This document shows positions 1-9,271 of a stretch of 64,000 nt of DNA, piece after piece. This DNA is from Willaertia magna (lineage: Eukaryota; Heterolobosea; Eutetramitea; Acrasida; Naegleriidae): positions 113,781 through 177,780 of the forward strand of contig CADWAF010001251.1 of assembly GCA_902984215.1 (NCBI GenBank). The letters are read 5' to 3'. The translations under genes were made by a program, and so were the position numbers. Below the pieces are notes generated by a model. The model was not told where the DNA came from. It saw only the letters and a list, made by a program, of their open reading frames with translations, and ran no database searches. Each line of letters begins with the position of its first letter. The stretch's first letter is position 1.

Positions 1-71
1 GCTCACGAATTTATTTTCAACTTTTTAGTTTTGCCAAATGATGAAGTATTGTGTTAAATATTTTCTTTGTT

Positions 72-1479
72 TTATTTGTGCATCATTGAGCCACTGATTA
101 AATATACTGTTGGAAGCTCATCTAACATTTGTTTCGCCTCAGTAGCCTTCAAGTTACTTGGAAGTAACAAAGTAATTGTTTTATTGTTCTCATCAAAAGA
201 CTTTAAAACAACTAACATCATAGTATCAGCGTCTATAACTTCTTTTTCATTAGTAGCTCTAACTATTGAACAAATTCTGTTTAAAGATTTATCAGTAACA
301 TTTAAGTTTCTCTTTTTTGAATTATTATTATTTAATAATTTAAAATTAATAACTTACCACCTTATTATCATTAGTAATCATTGTCACTTTTACTTTTGAT
401 AAATCCAAAGTCAAAGTATTCGTACGTAAATGAAAATGATTATAAATTGATGTCTCCCTTGTATTCTTTCTGTAATCTTTACTTCTTTTCTTAACAAAAG
501 GACTCTTCTCTAAATGAATAACTTTTAAGGAATTTCTATTGATATAATCCTTATTTAATTGATTTGTTGTTGGACTATCTAAACTAATAACATGAGTAAT
601 TTTAAAAGCATCAATTGCATGTTTAATTAATTGATAACCTGTACCCTCTACCCAACCACAAGTATTAACAAGTAACATACTTGAATTATCTAAAGATGTT
701 GAATTATTAGTTAATTCTTCGTTTGTAAATTGTTTCTTTAAAATAGTTTCATAACTATAATTTAATCTATTACATAAATGTTTATAAAAATTAACACTTT
801 TAGGAGAAATATCTCCAAAGAAATAAGAAATCTTATTTTCAATTAAAGATAATGGATTTTCATTAGTAATTGCAAATTTTGAAGTATAAGATTTTAAATC
901 TTCTTCTTTTGTTGTTAAATTATAAACTAAATTCATTGTTCCTGGAATTGATAATTGATTTTGACCAACATCTATATCAATAAAAGAGTAACAAGCCTTT
1001 TTAGAGGTACTATTGTTACCAAACCATGCAAGATGGAATAAGATTTTAGATAGGGTTGACTTGCCAACATCTTGTGGACCAACAATTAATATTCTTGAAT
1101 GTGAACATTCCTTCTTGATATTATTATAAAGTTCATGTACTTGGTTAATAAAAGTACAAGCATTATCCTTAATATTTGAAATCATATCATTGGAATCATG
1201 TTTAACTTTGAGTACTGTAGTTTGATCTTTGTTATTAACTAACAAAACGTAAAAAGGTTTATATTTCGAAAAAGATAAAGTTGTACCTTCTTTCATGTCA
1301 ATTCCGAAACTATGAATAAAACCTTGTTCTACAGTCACTTCAACATCTTGTTTTTCATTTCTAAATAATATACCATCACCATTAGATAAATTAAATGAAG
1401 TTTCTATCATTTCCGATATCTTCTCTAAGCTTTTCTTTTTATTGTTTTTATTATAGTATTCTTCTAGTACGTTTTCCAT
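72..1479 (-). CDS. CLP1: CLP1-type polyribonucleotide kinase / mRNA 3'-end cleavage factor subunit
   Basis: Two exons, complement(358..1479) and complement(72..311), joined by a 46-nt GT-AG intron in phase 0; predicted 453 residues (human CLP1 is about 425). The N-terminal beta domain (residues 1-110) contains the family-like stretch FGIDMKEG. A P-loop GPQDVGKST lies at 134-142 and a Walker B-like FIDIDVGQ at 166-173, followed by the SIPGT segment typical of Clp1. The family acts in the nuclear pre-mRNA 3'-end cleavage complex and, in animals, in tRNA splicing. I chose the ATG at 1477-1479. An in-frame ATG at 1618-1620 would add 47 residues, but these are basic/hydrophobic, have no family counterpart and would push the P-loop too far in. 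The last 79 residues are only reached through the intron. It is divergent from the PUM3-like gene. Confidence 0.88.
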
Positions 1480-1743
1480 TCTCAAAAATTTAGCAAAAGA
1501 AGGAAAGGAAAGAAAAAGTTTTTTTTGAATTTGCATTGTGAAAGAAATAAGCCTTCCTTTCCAATGCTTTCCTATGTAAACTAGGCTACGGATGAGTTGA
1601 GATTTATATCTATGTCCCATTTCATCATCTTACTTGAAATACTTTGTTGTTATTAAATCAATAGATTCCATAAATTATTGAATTTAATAATGTTGTTCAA
1701 CTTTTTCTTCAACAACTTTGTGAAATTTGCGAATTCAAAAAAA

Positions 1744-3597
1744 ATGGAAAACAACAAACAAAAATCTAAGGTTGCTAATAATAAAAATTTTAAGAAGACC
1801 AATGATAAAGGAACAACAGACGGTAATGATAAAAAGAGAAAATTTGATAATGCTAAATTAAATACAAACAATAATAATTATAACAATAATTTTAATAATA
1901 ACAATACCGATAATAAATTCAAAAAGAGAAAAGGAGATGAAGCAACAAAACAAGCTAAGAAATTACTAGATCAATTTTTACAAGTAGCTCCTAAAAAGAG
2001 AAAAACTAAATTAGATATTTTACAAAAAGTAATTGAATTAGTAGAAGGTAGAATGTCAAAACAAGCATTAAAACCTGATATGAGTAGAGTTATTCAAACA
2101 TTATTAAAATATGGAAATGAAAATCAAAGATCTTTAATTTATAAAGAATTAAAAGATGATTTAAAACAATTATCATATAATATTTATGGACATAAATTAG
2201 TAGTTAAAGTTTTAAAATATTATATTTCACGAGAAAAAGATTTTACAACTAGATTAGAATTATATAAAGAAATATTTTTCGGTAATATGAAAGATTTTAT
2301 CTCTTCTAGATTTAGTGGTGAAGTACTTGATTATTGTTATGTTAGATTATGGAACTCTGAAGAACGTAGATATTTCACTCAAGAGTTTTATGGATCTTCA
2401 TTCTTATGGAATAAAGAAAATTCATCTGATTCATTAAAGGATTCTTTAGATAAAAATACAGAAGGAGCTATACCTGTAATTACAAAGAATTTAAATACAA
2501 TTGTCAGTGGTGCTATTAAAAAGGAATGTTATGAGTTAGCACTTGTTCAAAAATTGATAATTGATTTATTCCAATGTGCTGAACCAGATGTTGTTAGATT
2601 TTTAGCTTTTGATTTATGTGAATGTGGTGCTATTCCACGTATTTTACATACTTCAACAGGTTGTAGAATTTCATTGTATTGTATTGCATATGGAGGTGCA
2701 AAGGAGAGAAAGATGATAATTAAATCATTAGGTAGAGCTAGACAAGATGCTGGTAATGTAGAACAATTAGAAGAAGGTGTTAATGCAACTGAAATTAATA
2801 ATGAATTATTAAATGATGATCCACATAATAATTTAGCAGTGTTAGCTGCAGAAAATTCATTTGGTTCAGTTGTCATTTCTTATCTATTTAAAGTAATAGA
2901 TGACACTGTTTTAATGAATGCAAAGATTTTAAAACATTTTCGTAAAATATTATCTGAATTATTAGTTCATCAACATGGAGTTAAACCTATACTATATATT
3001 TTATCTGGTTCATCAAAATTCTTAAATATTAAAGAAGCAATTACAATGTTTGATGAATTAGATTTAAGAACTGAAGTTTTACATGATGGTGTTTTAACAA
3101 AGAAAGGTTCTGACAAGATTAGAGAAGAAATTTTACTTTCATTTGGTCCTTCTATTGCTACTGCTATTACTGAAAACTTTGAGACTCTTATTAGTGATCC
3201 TCATGGTCATTTAGTTGTAAGAGAAGCTGTTTTACAATATCCAACGAATAAGGATTTCGAAAAGGTTGCTAACGCCTTAAAATCTTTATTAGAAAAAGGA
3301 AAGTTTGATCCATCTAATAAGAATATAAGTTCAACATTATCTAGTGCAATTTTAAATAGTAAGGAAGGTGGATTTAGTGACATGGCTTATGAAGTAGTTA
3401 AGGGTAAATGTTCAAAATATATTATTGAGAAAAATCTATCATTTGTTATTTCAGCTCTTTTAAAAACTAGTCACGGATTAAGTGTTTATAATGAAATTAA
3501 AGATTTGCAAATATTAAAGGGAGAAACGACTGATAAAAACATTATTTTCTTACAAAAAGTATTTAAAACAAAAGCTGAAGAATTTAAAGGAAAATAA
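1744..3597 (+). CDS. PUM3: PUM3/Puf6-like pumilio-repeat nucleolar RNA-binding protein
   Basis: Single exon of 617 residues from the ATG at 1744. An upstream in-frame ATG at 1690 would add a hydrophobic leader unlike the family, so I took the internal start that is followed by the Lys/Asn-rich segment MENNKQKSK. The basic, Asn-rich N-terminus (about 1-75) suits nuclear or nucleolar location. The core follows the atypical PUF array of PUM3/Puf6: KKLLDQFLQ, then helical repeats including NIYGHKLVVKVLKYY, HNNLAVLAAENSFGS and SDPHGHLVVREAVLQYP. A CPL-like segment (LSELLVHQHGVKPILYILSG) precedes the last repeats. The family works in ribosome biogenesis and, in yeast, ASH1 mRNA control. It shares a short divergent intergenic region with CLP1. 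Confidence 0.88.
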   Translation: MENNKQKSKVANNKNFKKTNDKGTTDGNDKKRKFDNAKLNTNNNNYNNNFNNNNTDNKFKKRKGDEATKQAKKLLDQFLQVAPKKRKTKLDILQKVIELVEGRMSKQALKPDMSRVIQTLLKYGNENQRSLIYKELKDDLKQLSYNIYGHKLVVKVLKYYISREKDFTTRLELYKEIFFGNMKDFISSRFSGEVLDYCYVRLWNSEERRYFTQEFYGSSFLWNKENSSDSLKDSLDKNTEGAIPVITKNLNTIVSGAIKKECYELALVQKLIIDLFQCAEPDVVRFLAFDLCECGAIPRILHTSTGCRISLYCIAYGGAKERKMIIKSLGRARQDAGNVEQLEEGVNATEINNELLNDDPHNNLAVLAAENSFGSVVISYLFKVIDDTVLMNAKILKHFRKILSELLVHQHGVKPILYILSGSSKFLNIKEAITMFDELDLRTEVLHDGVLTKKGSDKIREEILLSFGPSIATAITENFETLISDPHGHLVVREAVLQYPTNKDFEKVANALKSLLEKGKFDPSNKNISSTLSSAILNSKEGGFSDMAYEVVKGKCSKYIIEKNLSFVISALLKTSHGLSVYNEIKDLQILKGETTDKNIIFLQKVFKTKAEEFKGK

Positions 3598-3648
3598 AAT
3601 TTCATCTTTTTCATCAAATAAATTTATTCAATTAATTATTAATAAAAA

Positions 3649-4902
3649 ATGCAAAAACAACAACCACCTTTACCCTCACATATAAAAAGAACAGAGTTGC
3701 AACTTGTGAAAGCTGCTTCATCAAAGTTATATTACATATGTAAATTTCCAAAACCATTACCATTTAATGAAATGACAGCACCTGTTAAAGTCCGATTGAA
3801 GGGACAAGAAGATGAAGAATTAGATATTTTAGATCGACCAAAAGAAGAAGAAGATCAACCATTAACTGAAGAAGAATTAGCTAAACAAAAAAAAGTTAGA
3901 AGAAAACAAAAGAATGAATATATTTTAGAAGATTCTGCTACACCACGTAAAAAATCATTTGAAGGACAACCAGAAGAAACTCAAGATGCAAAATATGCAT
4001 TATTTATCATTCAAAACAATGCCCTAACAGGACAACAAGAATTTGGAGTATTGCCTGTTAGTAGTCAATGGATTAATTTCAGAACAAGAATAACTAAACC
4101 AGGATTAGGCTTGACAGCAGATGAAGCTGAAAAGTTTATGAAATCAAGAGAAGATGCAATGAATAAAAGATGGCAACATATTAAACCTGAAATAGCTGAA
4201 GAAAATAAAAAGAATAGAAGAGTTAAGAAAGAAAAAGAAGTAAAAGATGAATGGGATTTCGAAGAAGTTGTAGATGACGATGAACAAGGTGAATTTGTTA
4301 AAAAGATTAGTCATGATGCTAGAGTTGAGGCCCAATCAATATTTGGTGAAGATGATGAAGAAGAAGGTTCTTCATCAAGTTCTGAGGATGAAGACGATGA
4401 AAAGAAAAGAGCTAAAGAAGAATTAAAGAAACAAAGAGATGAATATAAAAAATTATTAAAGAAAGAAAAGGGTGAAGCTGTAGATGATGAAGAAGAGAAT
4501 GAAGATTCAATGTTACAAGAAAAGATTAAGAACGCTAAGAAGAGGGCTCAAGAAGAAATTAAAGTGGAGGATCAAGACAATACAAAAAAGGTCAAGACAG
4601 GCACTCCAACAACATCAGCAGCAACTTCTTCCTCCTCTTCACTACCTTCTATTTTACCTATTAATGTTAAACAAGAACCTGGTACTGGTAGTGAATTAGA
4701 AAAATTGAAACAACAAATGTTAAAGTATATTAAGAAGAAAGGTGGTTCAGTTAAAGTTGGAAGATTTAAAAAGAAGTTTTTCAAAGGTTATAAAACAGAT
4801 CAAGAAAAGGAAGCAAGAAAAGATATTGTTTTACAAGCAATGAAAGAAATTGGTGCTAAATCCTTTGAAGAAAATGGAAAGAAAATCGTTAAAATTGAAT
4901 AA
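3649..4902 (+). CDS. GTF2F1: Transcription initiation factor IIF alpha subunit (RAP74)
   Basis: Single exon, 417 residues, 51 nt after the PUM3-like stop on the same strand. The N-terminal dimerisation half contains ALFIIQNN and EFGVLPVSSQWINFRTR, the RAP74 triple-barrel signature. The middle (about 190-350) is highly charged with Glu/Asp and Ser runs, as usual for RAP74. The C-terminus (about 352-417) is a winged helix beginning LKQQMLKYIKKKGGSVKVG and ending GKKIVKIE, the part that binds the CTD phosphatase FCP1 in animals. TFIIF escorts RNA polymerase II into the pre-initiation complex. At 417 residues it is shorter than the human protein (about 517), mainly in the charged linker. Confidence 0.92.
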   Translation: MQKQQPPLPSHIKRTELQLVKAASSKLYYICKFPKPLPFNEMTAPVKVRLKGQEDEELDILDRPKEEEDQPLTEEELAKQKKVRRKQKNEYILEDSATPRKKSFEGQPEETQDAKYALFIIQNNALTGQQEFGVLPVSSQWINFRTRITKPGLGLTADEAEKFMKSREDAMNKRWQHIKPEIAEENKKNRRVKKEKEVKDEWDFEEVVDDDEQGEFVKKISHDARVEAQSIFGEDDEEEGSSSSSEDEDDEKKRAKEELKKQRDEYKKLLKKEKGEAVDDEEENEDSMLQEKIKNAKKRAQEEIKVEDQDNTKKVKTGTPTTSAATSSSSSLPSILPINVKQEPGTGSELEKLKQQMLKYIKKKGGSVKVGRFKKKFFKGYKTDQEKEARKDIVLQAMKEIGAKSFEENGKKIVKIE

Positions 4903-4937
4903 ACTATTGTACAATAAAATTATTAGTCAACTAGGAT

Positions 4938-4982
4938 ATGGCAGATGTAAATAAAAAACTTGGCTCCCAAAATAATTCTTAG
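4938..4982 (+). other. Possible upstream ORF (14 codons) before NDUFA12
   Basis: An ATG at 4938 opens MADVNKKLGSQNNS and stops at TAG 4980-4982, 43 nt before the NDUFA12 start. If the transcript begins upstream of 4938 this would be a short uORF that could dampen translation. Nothing shows it is transcribed, and short ORFs arise by chance. Confidence 0.2.
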
Positions 4983-5025
4983 CCTGTCCGCGTTATTTTG
5001 GTAATTAAAAAATTTATTAAAAAAA

Positions 5026-5535
5026 ATGTCAAAATTTGGATATTTAAAGACATTGATAAATACTAAACTTTCGCTACTAGACGATTTCAAGAAATATGGT
5101 TATTGGGAAACATTAAAAAAACTCTTTATTTTAAGAGAAGTATGGTGGGAAAAACAAAATAAAGTTCTTGTTGGAGTTGATAAATTAGGTAATAAATACT
5201 GGGAAACAACAGAGCCAACTGAACTCCATCGTAATCGTTGGGTAGAATTAGCTAGAAAGGATATAATTTATGATGCTTCTGATGTACCTGCAGAATGGCA
5301 TATGTGGCTTCATAGAGTTAGAGATGAACCTCCAAGTGAAGATGAAATTAATAGAACAATGTTTGCTGTAAAAGGAAAACATCATCCAAACTATACAGGA
5401 GACCCATTAAAAAGATATTATCCTCCAGGACATTTCTTCAATCCTAATCATGTAGATGTTTCAACTATTGATTATGGAAGAAATCCAGAAGAAAAAATAA
5501 AGGAAGAATTAAAGAAGTATCAAGAACAAAAATAA
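5026..5535 (+). CDS. NDUFA12: NADH dehydrogenase (complex I) accessory subunit NDUFA12/B17.2
   Basis: Single exon, 169 residues. The diagnostic block runs LVGVDKLGNKYWE (about 47-59), then RNRWVELA and YDASDVPAEWHMWLHRVRDEPP, which is the B17.2 pattern of Gly-Asn-Lys-Tyr-(Tyr/Trp)-Glu, Arg-Trp-Val and Pro-x-Glu-Trp-His-x-Trp-Leu. It is a supernumerary subunit at the inner mitochondrial membrane. The paralogous assembly factor NDUFAF2 shares part of this block, but the complete PAEWHMWLH motif favours NDUFA12. No clear cleavable presequence is visible; the N-terminus has the helical segment FGYLKTLINTKLSLL. Confidence 0.88.
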   Translation: MSKFGYLKTLINTKLSLLDDFKKYGYWETLKKLFILREVWWEKQNKVLVGVDKLGNKYWETTEPTELHRNRWVELARKDIIYDASDVPAEWHMWLHRVRDEPPSEDEINRTMFAVKGKHHPNYTGDPLKRYYPPGHFFNPNHVDVSTIDYGRNPEEKIKEELKKYQEQK

Positions 5536-5827
5536 GGCTTTTTTCGGAATCGTTTTTTGTAGAAATAATAATATAAAGGATTTGTTTTAATTATATTCAT
5601 TGGGATTGTGTTTGTTACAATAATAAATTATGTACATTTATCAATTCCGATAGTATGATAATAAATTGTGAATAATTTAACACTAATTTACTTGCTTATA
5701 TGCCCACAATAAAAGATTCATGCAACGTTAGCTAACATCCACGTACCTTCCTCAAATTAAATTGCACTAGTGCGTGTTATCCTATTTTCCTCTGCCATTA
5801 ATTGTACATTAAACAAGAGGCTTGAAG

Positions 5828-6607
5828 ATGACAAAAAATAAAATGTCTAAACAACCAAACACAACAACAAGTAACAATTCCGAAAAGAAAAGATATTTCT
5901 TTTTCGATTTAGATGATTGTTTATATCCAAGATCTAGTGGTGTAGATATTTATGTAAGACAAAGAATTAGTCAATATATGAGAGAATTATTAGGAATTGA
6001 AAATGCAGATGAAATGAGTCAAAATCTTTATATTACTCATGGTACAACTGTTAGAGGATTAATTGCAGAAGGATATAAAGTAGATCCACTTGAATTTTAT
6101 CATTATTGTCATTCAGGATTTGATATTGATAAATTATTATTAAAAGATGATTCAGAATTAATTTCATTGTTAACAAAAATTAAAAAGAATGTTGACAAAA
6201 TGATAATCTTTACAAATTCTGATTCACAACATGCAAATAGAGTTTTAACACATTTAGGTATCAAACATTTATTTGATGAATTTGTTTGTTATGAAGATTT
6301 AGAGTTATCTGTTAAACCACATAGACATGCTTTTGAGATTGCTTGTGAGAAAGCTGGATTACCAACTATTTCATCAACTGAGAATCAACACAGTTTAAGT
6401 TGGAGAGAGTTAATTGATGAAGGAAGGTTAGAGATTTATTTTGTTGATGATAATATAAGGAATATTAAAAGTGCAATTGAAATGGGTTGGAATGCTTGTT
6501 GGATTTCAGAAAATGGAGTAAAACCGCTCCCTGAAGATGAAATACCGTTTACAACAACTGTAAAACAGATTCACCATGTTTGGGATCATTTGTTTAATAA
6601 TCAATAA
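5828..6607 (+). CDS. HAD-superfamily pyrimidine 5'-nucleotidase (SDT1/PHM8-like)
   Basis: Single exon, 259 residues from the first ATG at 5828; a second ATG at 5843 is an alternative start. HAD motif I is FFFDLDDCLYP (nucleophile and general-acid Asp near residues 27 and 29), motif II is IIFTNSD, motif III includes the Lys of LSVKPH, and motif IV is YFVDDNIRNI. The short alpha cap between motifs I and II, with GTTVRGLI and HYCH, is the arrangement of the yeast Sdt1/Phm8 and plant pyrimidine 5'-nucleotidase branch. It probably dephosphorylates nucleotide monophosphates in the cytosol; exact substrate is not visible. The 286-nt gap before it shows no gene. Confidence 0.8.
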   Translation: MTKNKMSKQPNTTTSNNSEKKRYFFFDLDDCLYPRSSGVDIYVRQRISQYMRELLGIENADEMSQNLYITHGTTVRGLIAEGYKVDPLEFYHYCHSGFDIDKLLLKDDSELISLLTKIKKNVDKMIIFTNSDSQHANRVLTHLGIKHLFDEFVCYEDLELSVKPHRHAFEIACEKAGLPTISSTENQHSLSWRELIDEGRLEIYFVDDNIRNIKSAIEMGWNACWISENGVKPLPEDEIPFTTTVKQIHHVWDHLFNNQ

Positions 6608-6664
6608 AGTTTAAGCCATATATGATTGTCTGAAATAGAAATTGAGAGTGAATTGTAATTAAAT

Positions 6665-6782
6665 GTCTACGGCCATACCACTGTGAAAGCACCTCATCCC
6701 GTCCGATTTGAGAAGTTAAGCACAGTAGGGCTACATTAGTACTGAGATGGGAGACTTCTCGGGAACCTGTAGTGCTGTAGAT
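6665..6782 (+). rRNA. 5S ribosomal RNA
   Basis: About 118 nt with the canonical eukaryotic order. Helix I pairs TCTACGGC (6666-6673) with GCTGTAGA (6774-6781). The 5' end carries CTACGGCCATACCA and the middle CCCGTCCGAT. The internal pol III promoter elements are present: box A-like AAGTTAAGCA and box C-like GATGGGAGAC. TTAGTACT and the closing GTGCTGTAG are also conserved, and a T-run at 6782-6786 is the expected pol III terminator. It stands alone between protein genes; no second copy or other rRNA gene lies in the window. Confidence 0.96.
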
Positions 6783-7355
6783 TTTTAATTTTCTTTGTTG
6801 TTGAAGTGTTTTATAACAAAATAAACAAAATAAATTGATTATGGATATAATTATTGTTTTGTTGAATTTTATTTTTTACCAATACTCATTAAAATTTCAG
6901 TAAAAAAAAGTGTCAACTTTAAGTAAAAGAAAGTACTTTAGATAACGACAGTTCTGTCTATGAGTTTTGTAAGTTTTGCCTTTTAAGTAACTTAAATAGG
7001 TTAACGTGTTTTCTGATGACAAACTGTGCAATATAACAACAAATCCATGCATGCATGTATATGCAACGTCCATTATACTTTCTTTTAATTTATTTAAAAA
7101 TAATTTGCTCGACATATACAAAATGAAAATTGTTTTAACAATTATGGGTGGTATTTTCACGTTCAGCAAAAATTTGTGCGTCGACCGAATCGAAAAATAT
7201 AAATAAAAAACAGTGTCCAACTATTAATCTAACTCAACAACAACAACAAACAATTTATAAAAATTTGTTTATTTTGTGACGTATTTTATATTGTACAAAT
7301 GGTTATTTAGTTTATAATTGAGTAGAAAATACACTATTTATCAATTATAAAATCT

Positions 7356-7447
7356 AAATAAGGAAATTCAAACATATGATCTTACTAATAGACTTGTTTT
7401 TTATTATATACAAATAAGGAGATTTCAACATATGAATCTTACCAATA
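7356..7447. repeat. Imperfect direct repeat, about 35 nt, two copies
   Basis: Copy one at 7356-7390 and copy two at 7412-7447 share AAATAAGGA, TCAACATATGA and TCTTAC(T/C)AATA in the same order with a few differences. They lie just downstream of the squalene synthase stop (that gene is on the minus strand). The rest of 6783-7481 holds no gene I can support; overlapping ORFs on both strands at 6897-7220 look spurious. Confidence 0.5.
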
Positions 7448-7481
7448 AGTGGGATTGTTTTGTAAAGTACATATTAGTTGA

Positions 7482-8787
7482 TTATTGTGTTGCTGGTGTT
7501 TGTTTGAGACCTAACGAGCTTAAATTGGAAGCCAACCATGACCTGTTACTGACGGCATAATAAACCAATCCACCTATTATACTCATAAGAGCTGTAGTTT
7601 TAAAAACACCAAAACCCTCACTTTCAACTTTATCTTCGCATTTAACTCTAATTTCTTTACAGATTTTTCTCGTTTCTTCAGCAGAAGGGTCATTACAGGG
7701 AATTTTTCTTTCTATTTCTTTGGCAAAATAACAAAACATTGACTTGACCGCATTAATATCCTTAGAGTGTAATAATATTCTACAAGTTAATCCTTTTCTT
7801 ATCTTAACATTTTTCTTCATAACATCTCTATTATTATAAATTTCATTTAAGGTAGCAATAGCCATCACTTGTGGAATAGCACAAAAACTAAAAATCTTTG
7901 GATCTTTAATTTTGGTCATATATTCTAAACTGTCAACAGCCTGGCTTAATGCATTAGTAACTAATGCATTTAAAGTATGAACTGCTGCTTTAATGTTCTT
8001 TGCATCCTTTAATTCTTCTACTTTCTCTATTCCAAAACGTTGAAAAACTTCTGATGGCCAAAAAGCTCTATTTTCATCAATATCTTCCGCTAAATCTCTA
8101 ATAATGTTTGTCTTTTGCAAAAACAAACCCATTAAATTTGATAAACTCTTTCTTTCAGCATCCTTACCAGTTCCACTTTGCCCTTCTTTATTTAATAACT
8201 CAGCCTTCTCACCATACGCAATAAACATGTCTGTTAAACCAATTCCTACTAATCCAGCAACATAGTGACAGTATTCATCAAATTCTTCAATAGAAGTAAC
8301 CCCTTTCATATTAATAGTATCAGCCATTCCTTCACCCATTCTTTTGGTGACATCTTTTATAACTACTTTATATTTCATCTAAAGTGACATAGGCCCTACA
8401 AACATGGTGGAATTTCATCATTAATTCTTCATAATGAGGACAAGCTTTTAATGAAGAACCACAATTGTCTAAATGAAAATTAGAATCTTCTATTCTTTCG
8501 TGGAAAGTTCTTAATAATTCATCCTTTTCTTTTGTTTTATCTTTCAAGTATTCGGTATCGTCTTCAACAGTATCTAGTCCTCTAAGAACTAGATAGAATA
8601 TGCATATCTAATCTGTAAGGCTTCACATTCAACAATAAAAACTTACTGGTTCTTTTAATTCTTCGGGAAGCTCTTGAATAACAACGGCAAAACTGCGAGT
8701 AACTTGGTTTAACTTTTCGTAACAAAAATTCCAATCTTCATTACTAGGGGGAGGTGGCAACATATGGAAAAACTTTAAGTAGAGCAT
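7482..8787 (-). CDS. FDFT1: Squalene synthase (farnesyl-diphosphate farnesyltransferase), with apparent frameshift
   Basis: Condenses two farnesyl diphosphates to squalene, the first committed step to sterols, at the ER. Exon 1 complement(8647..8787) includes NQVTRSFAVVIQELP. A 39-nt intron leads to complement(..8607) with ICIFYLVLRGLDTVEDD, which carries the first Asp-rich motif. Later come RMGEGMAD, CHYVAGLVGIGL and GLFLQKTNIIRD. A C-terminal hydrophobic segment (ALMSIIGGLVYYAVS) fits the usual membrane anchor. The reading frame slips by one base near 8371-8376: upstream it runs FHHVCRAYVTLDEI into TAA, downstream it resumes YKVVIKDVTKRMG. The 5' end is also uncertain: family-like sequence extends upstream of the Met at 8787 but is cut by an in-frame TGA next to an A7 run (8833-8839). 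Confidence 0.85.
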
Positions 8788-8936
8788 GGAACTTAGCTCT
8801 TGAGTCTTTGGAATGGGAGCAATGGCATCTTCTTTTTTTCATAAAGTTTCGGACAGATGCCAGGTAGAAATGGTTTAGAAGGAGAAAGAGTGGCATTGTA
8901 AATTGATAGATTTCTGGCAGGCTAAAGGATTATCAT

Positions 8937-9176
8937 TTATTTCTTACAGTTAGTTAATACAAAAAACAACCCCAATAAAACCCCTGGAAGCCATAAACGC
9001 ACTGTTGCACAACACGTTATTCCCAACCACAAGTACCTTCCAACATATGCACTATCATTATCGTCACTATCTTCGTCTGGCGAAACAAAGAAACTGATAT
9101 AAACAGCGGCTGGTGGAAACACAAACGTCAGCAAGACAAGAAGGAAAGTATAGAGAGGTGTTTGTTCTGTGGTCAT
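8937..9176 (-). CDS. Small two-helix membrane protein, possibly PMP3/UPF0057-like
   Basis: 79 residues. Two hydrophobic helices are visible, LYTFLLVLLTFVFPPAAVY (about 8-26) and WLGITCCATVRLWLPGVLLG (about 50-69), separated by an acidic loop with SPDEDSDDNDS. Size, the FPPAAV turn in helix one and a proline in helix two resemble PMP3/UPF0057 stress-induced membrane proteolipids, but the match is loose and the acidic loop is unusual. It lies upstream of squalene synthase on the same strand; its stop is about 40 nt from the first possible ATG of that gene. Confidence 0.5.
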   Translation of the reverse strand: MTTEQTPLYTFLLVLLTFVFPPAAVYISFFVSPDEDSDDNDSAYVGRYLWLGITCCATVRLWLPGVLLGLFFVLTNCKK

Positions 9177-9271
9177 TTTTAAATCCTTGGTTTTGCTTTT
9201 TAGTTTGTTTCAGAACTCACTAGAAACATACCCCACTAAGGCAAAAAGAAATGATTGTACGGTAAAACCTT

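Noticed and set aside
1..71. Last exon of a plus-strand gene at the left edge
   Set aside because: A possible acceptor (TTTTTAG at 22-28) exists but the following sequence is too short to support coding.
1480..1620. CLP1 start at 1620
   Set aside because: The extra 47 residues are unlike the family, and the later ATG gives the normal distance to the P-loop.
1678..1743. PUM3-like start at 1678 or 1690
   Set aside because: The extra leader is hydrophobic, unlike the basic N-terminus of the family; the ATG at 1744 is preceded by an A-run as in other genes.
6897..7220. ORFs on both strands, 107 and 66 codons
   Set aside because: They overlap each other, lack recognisable sequence and have intergenic composition.
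8379..8403. A 25-nt GT...AG intron that would restore the squalene synthase frame
   Set aside because: Removing it would delete residues (VCRAYVTLDE) that align without a gap to plant-type squalene synthases, and all other introns here are 38 nt or longer.
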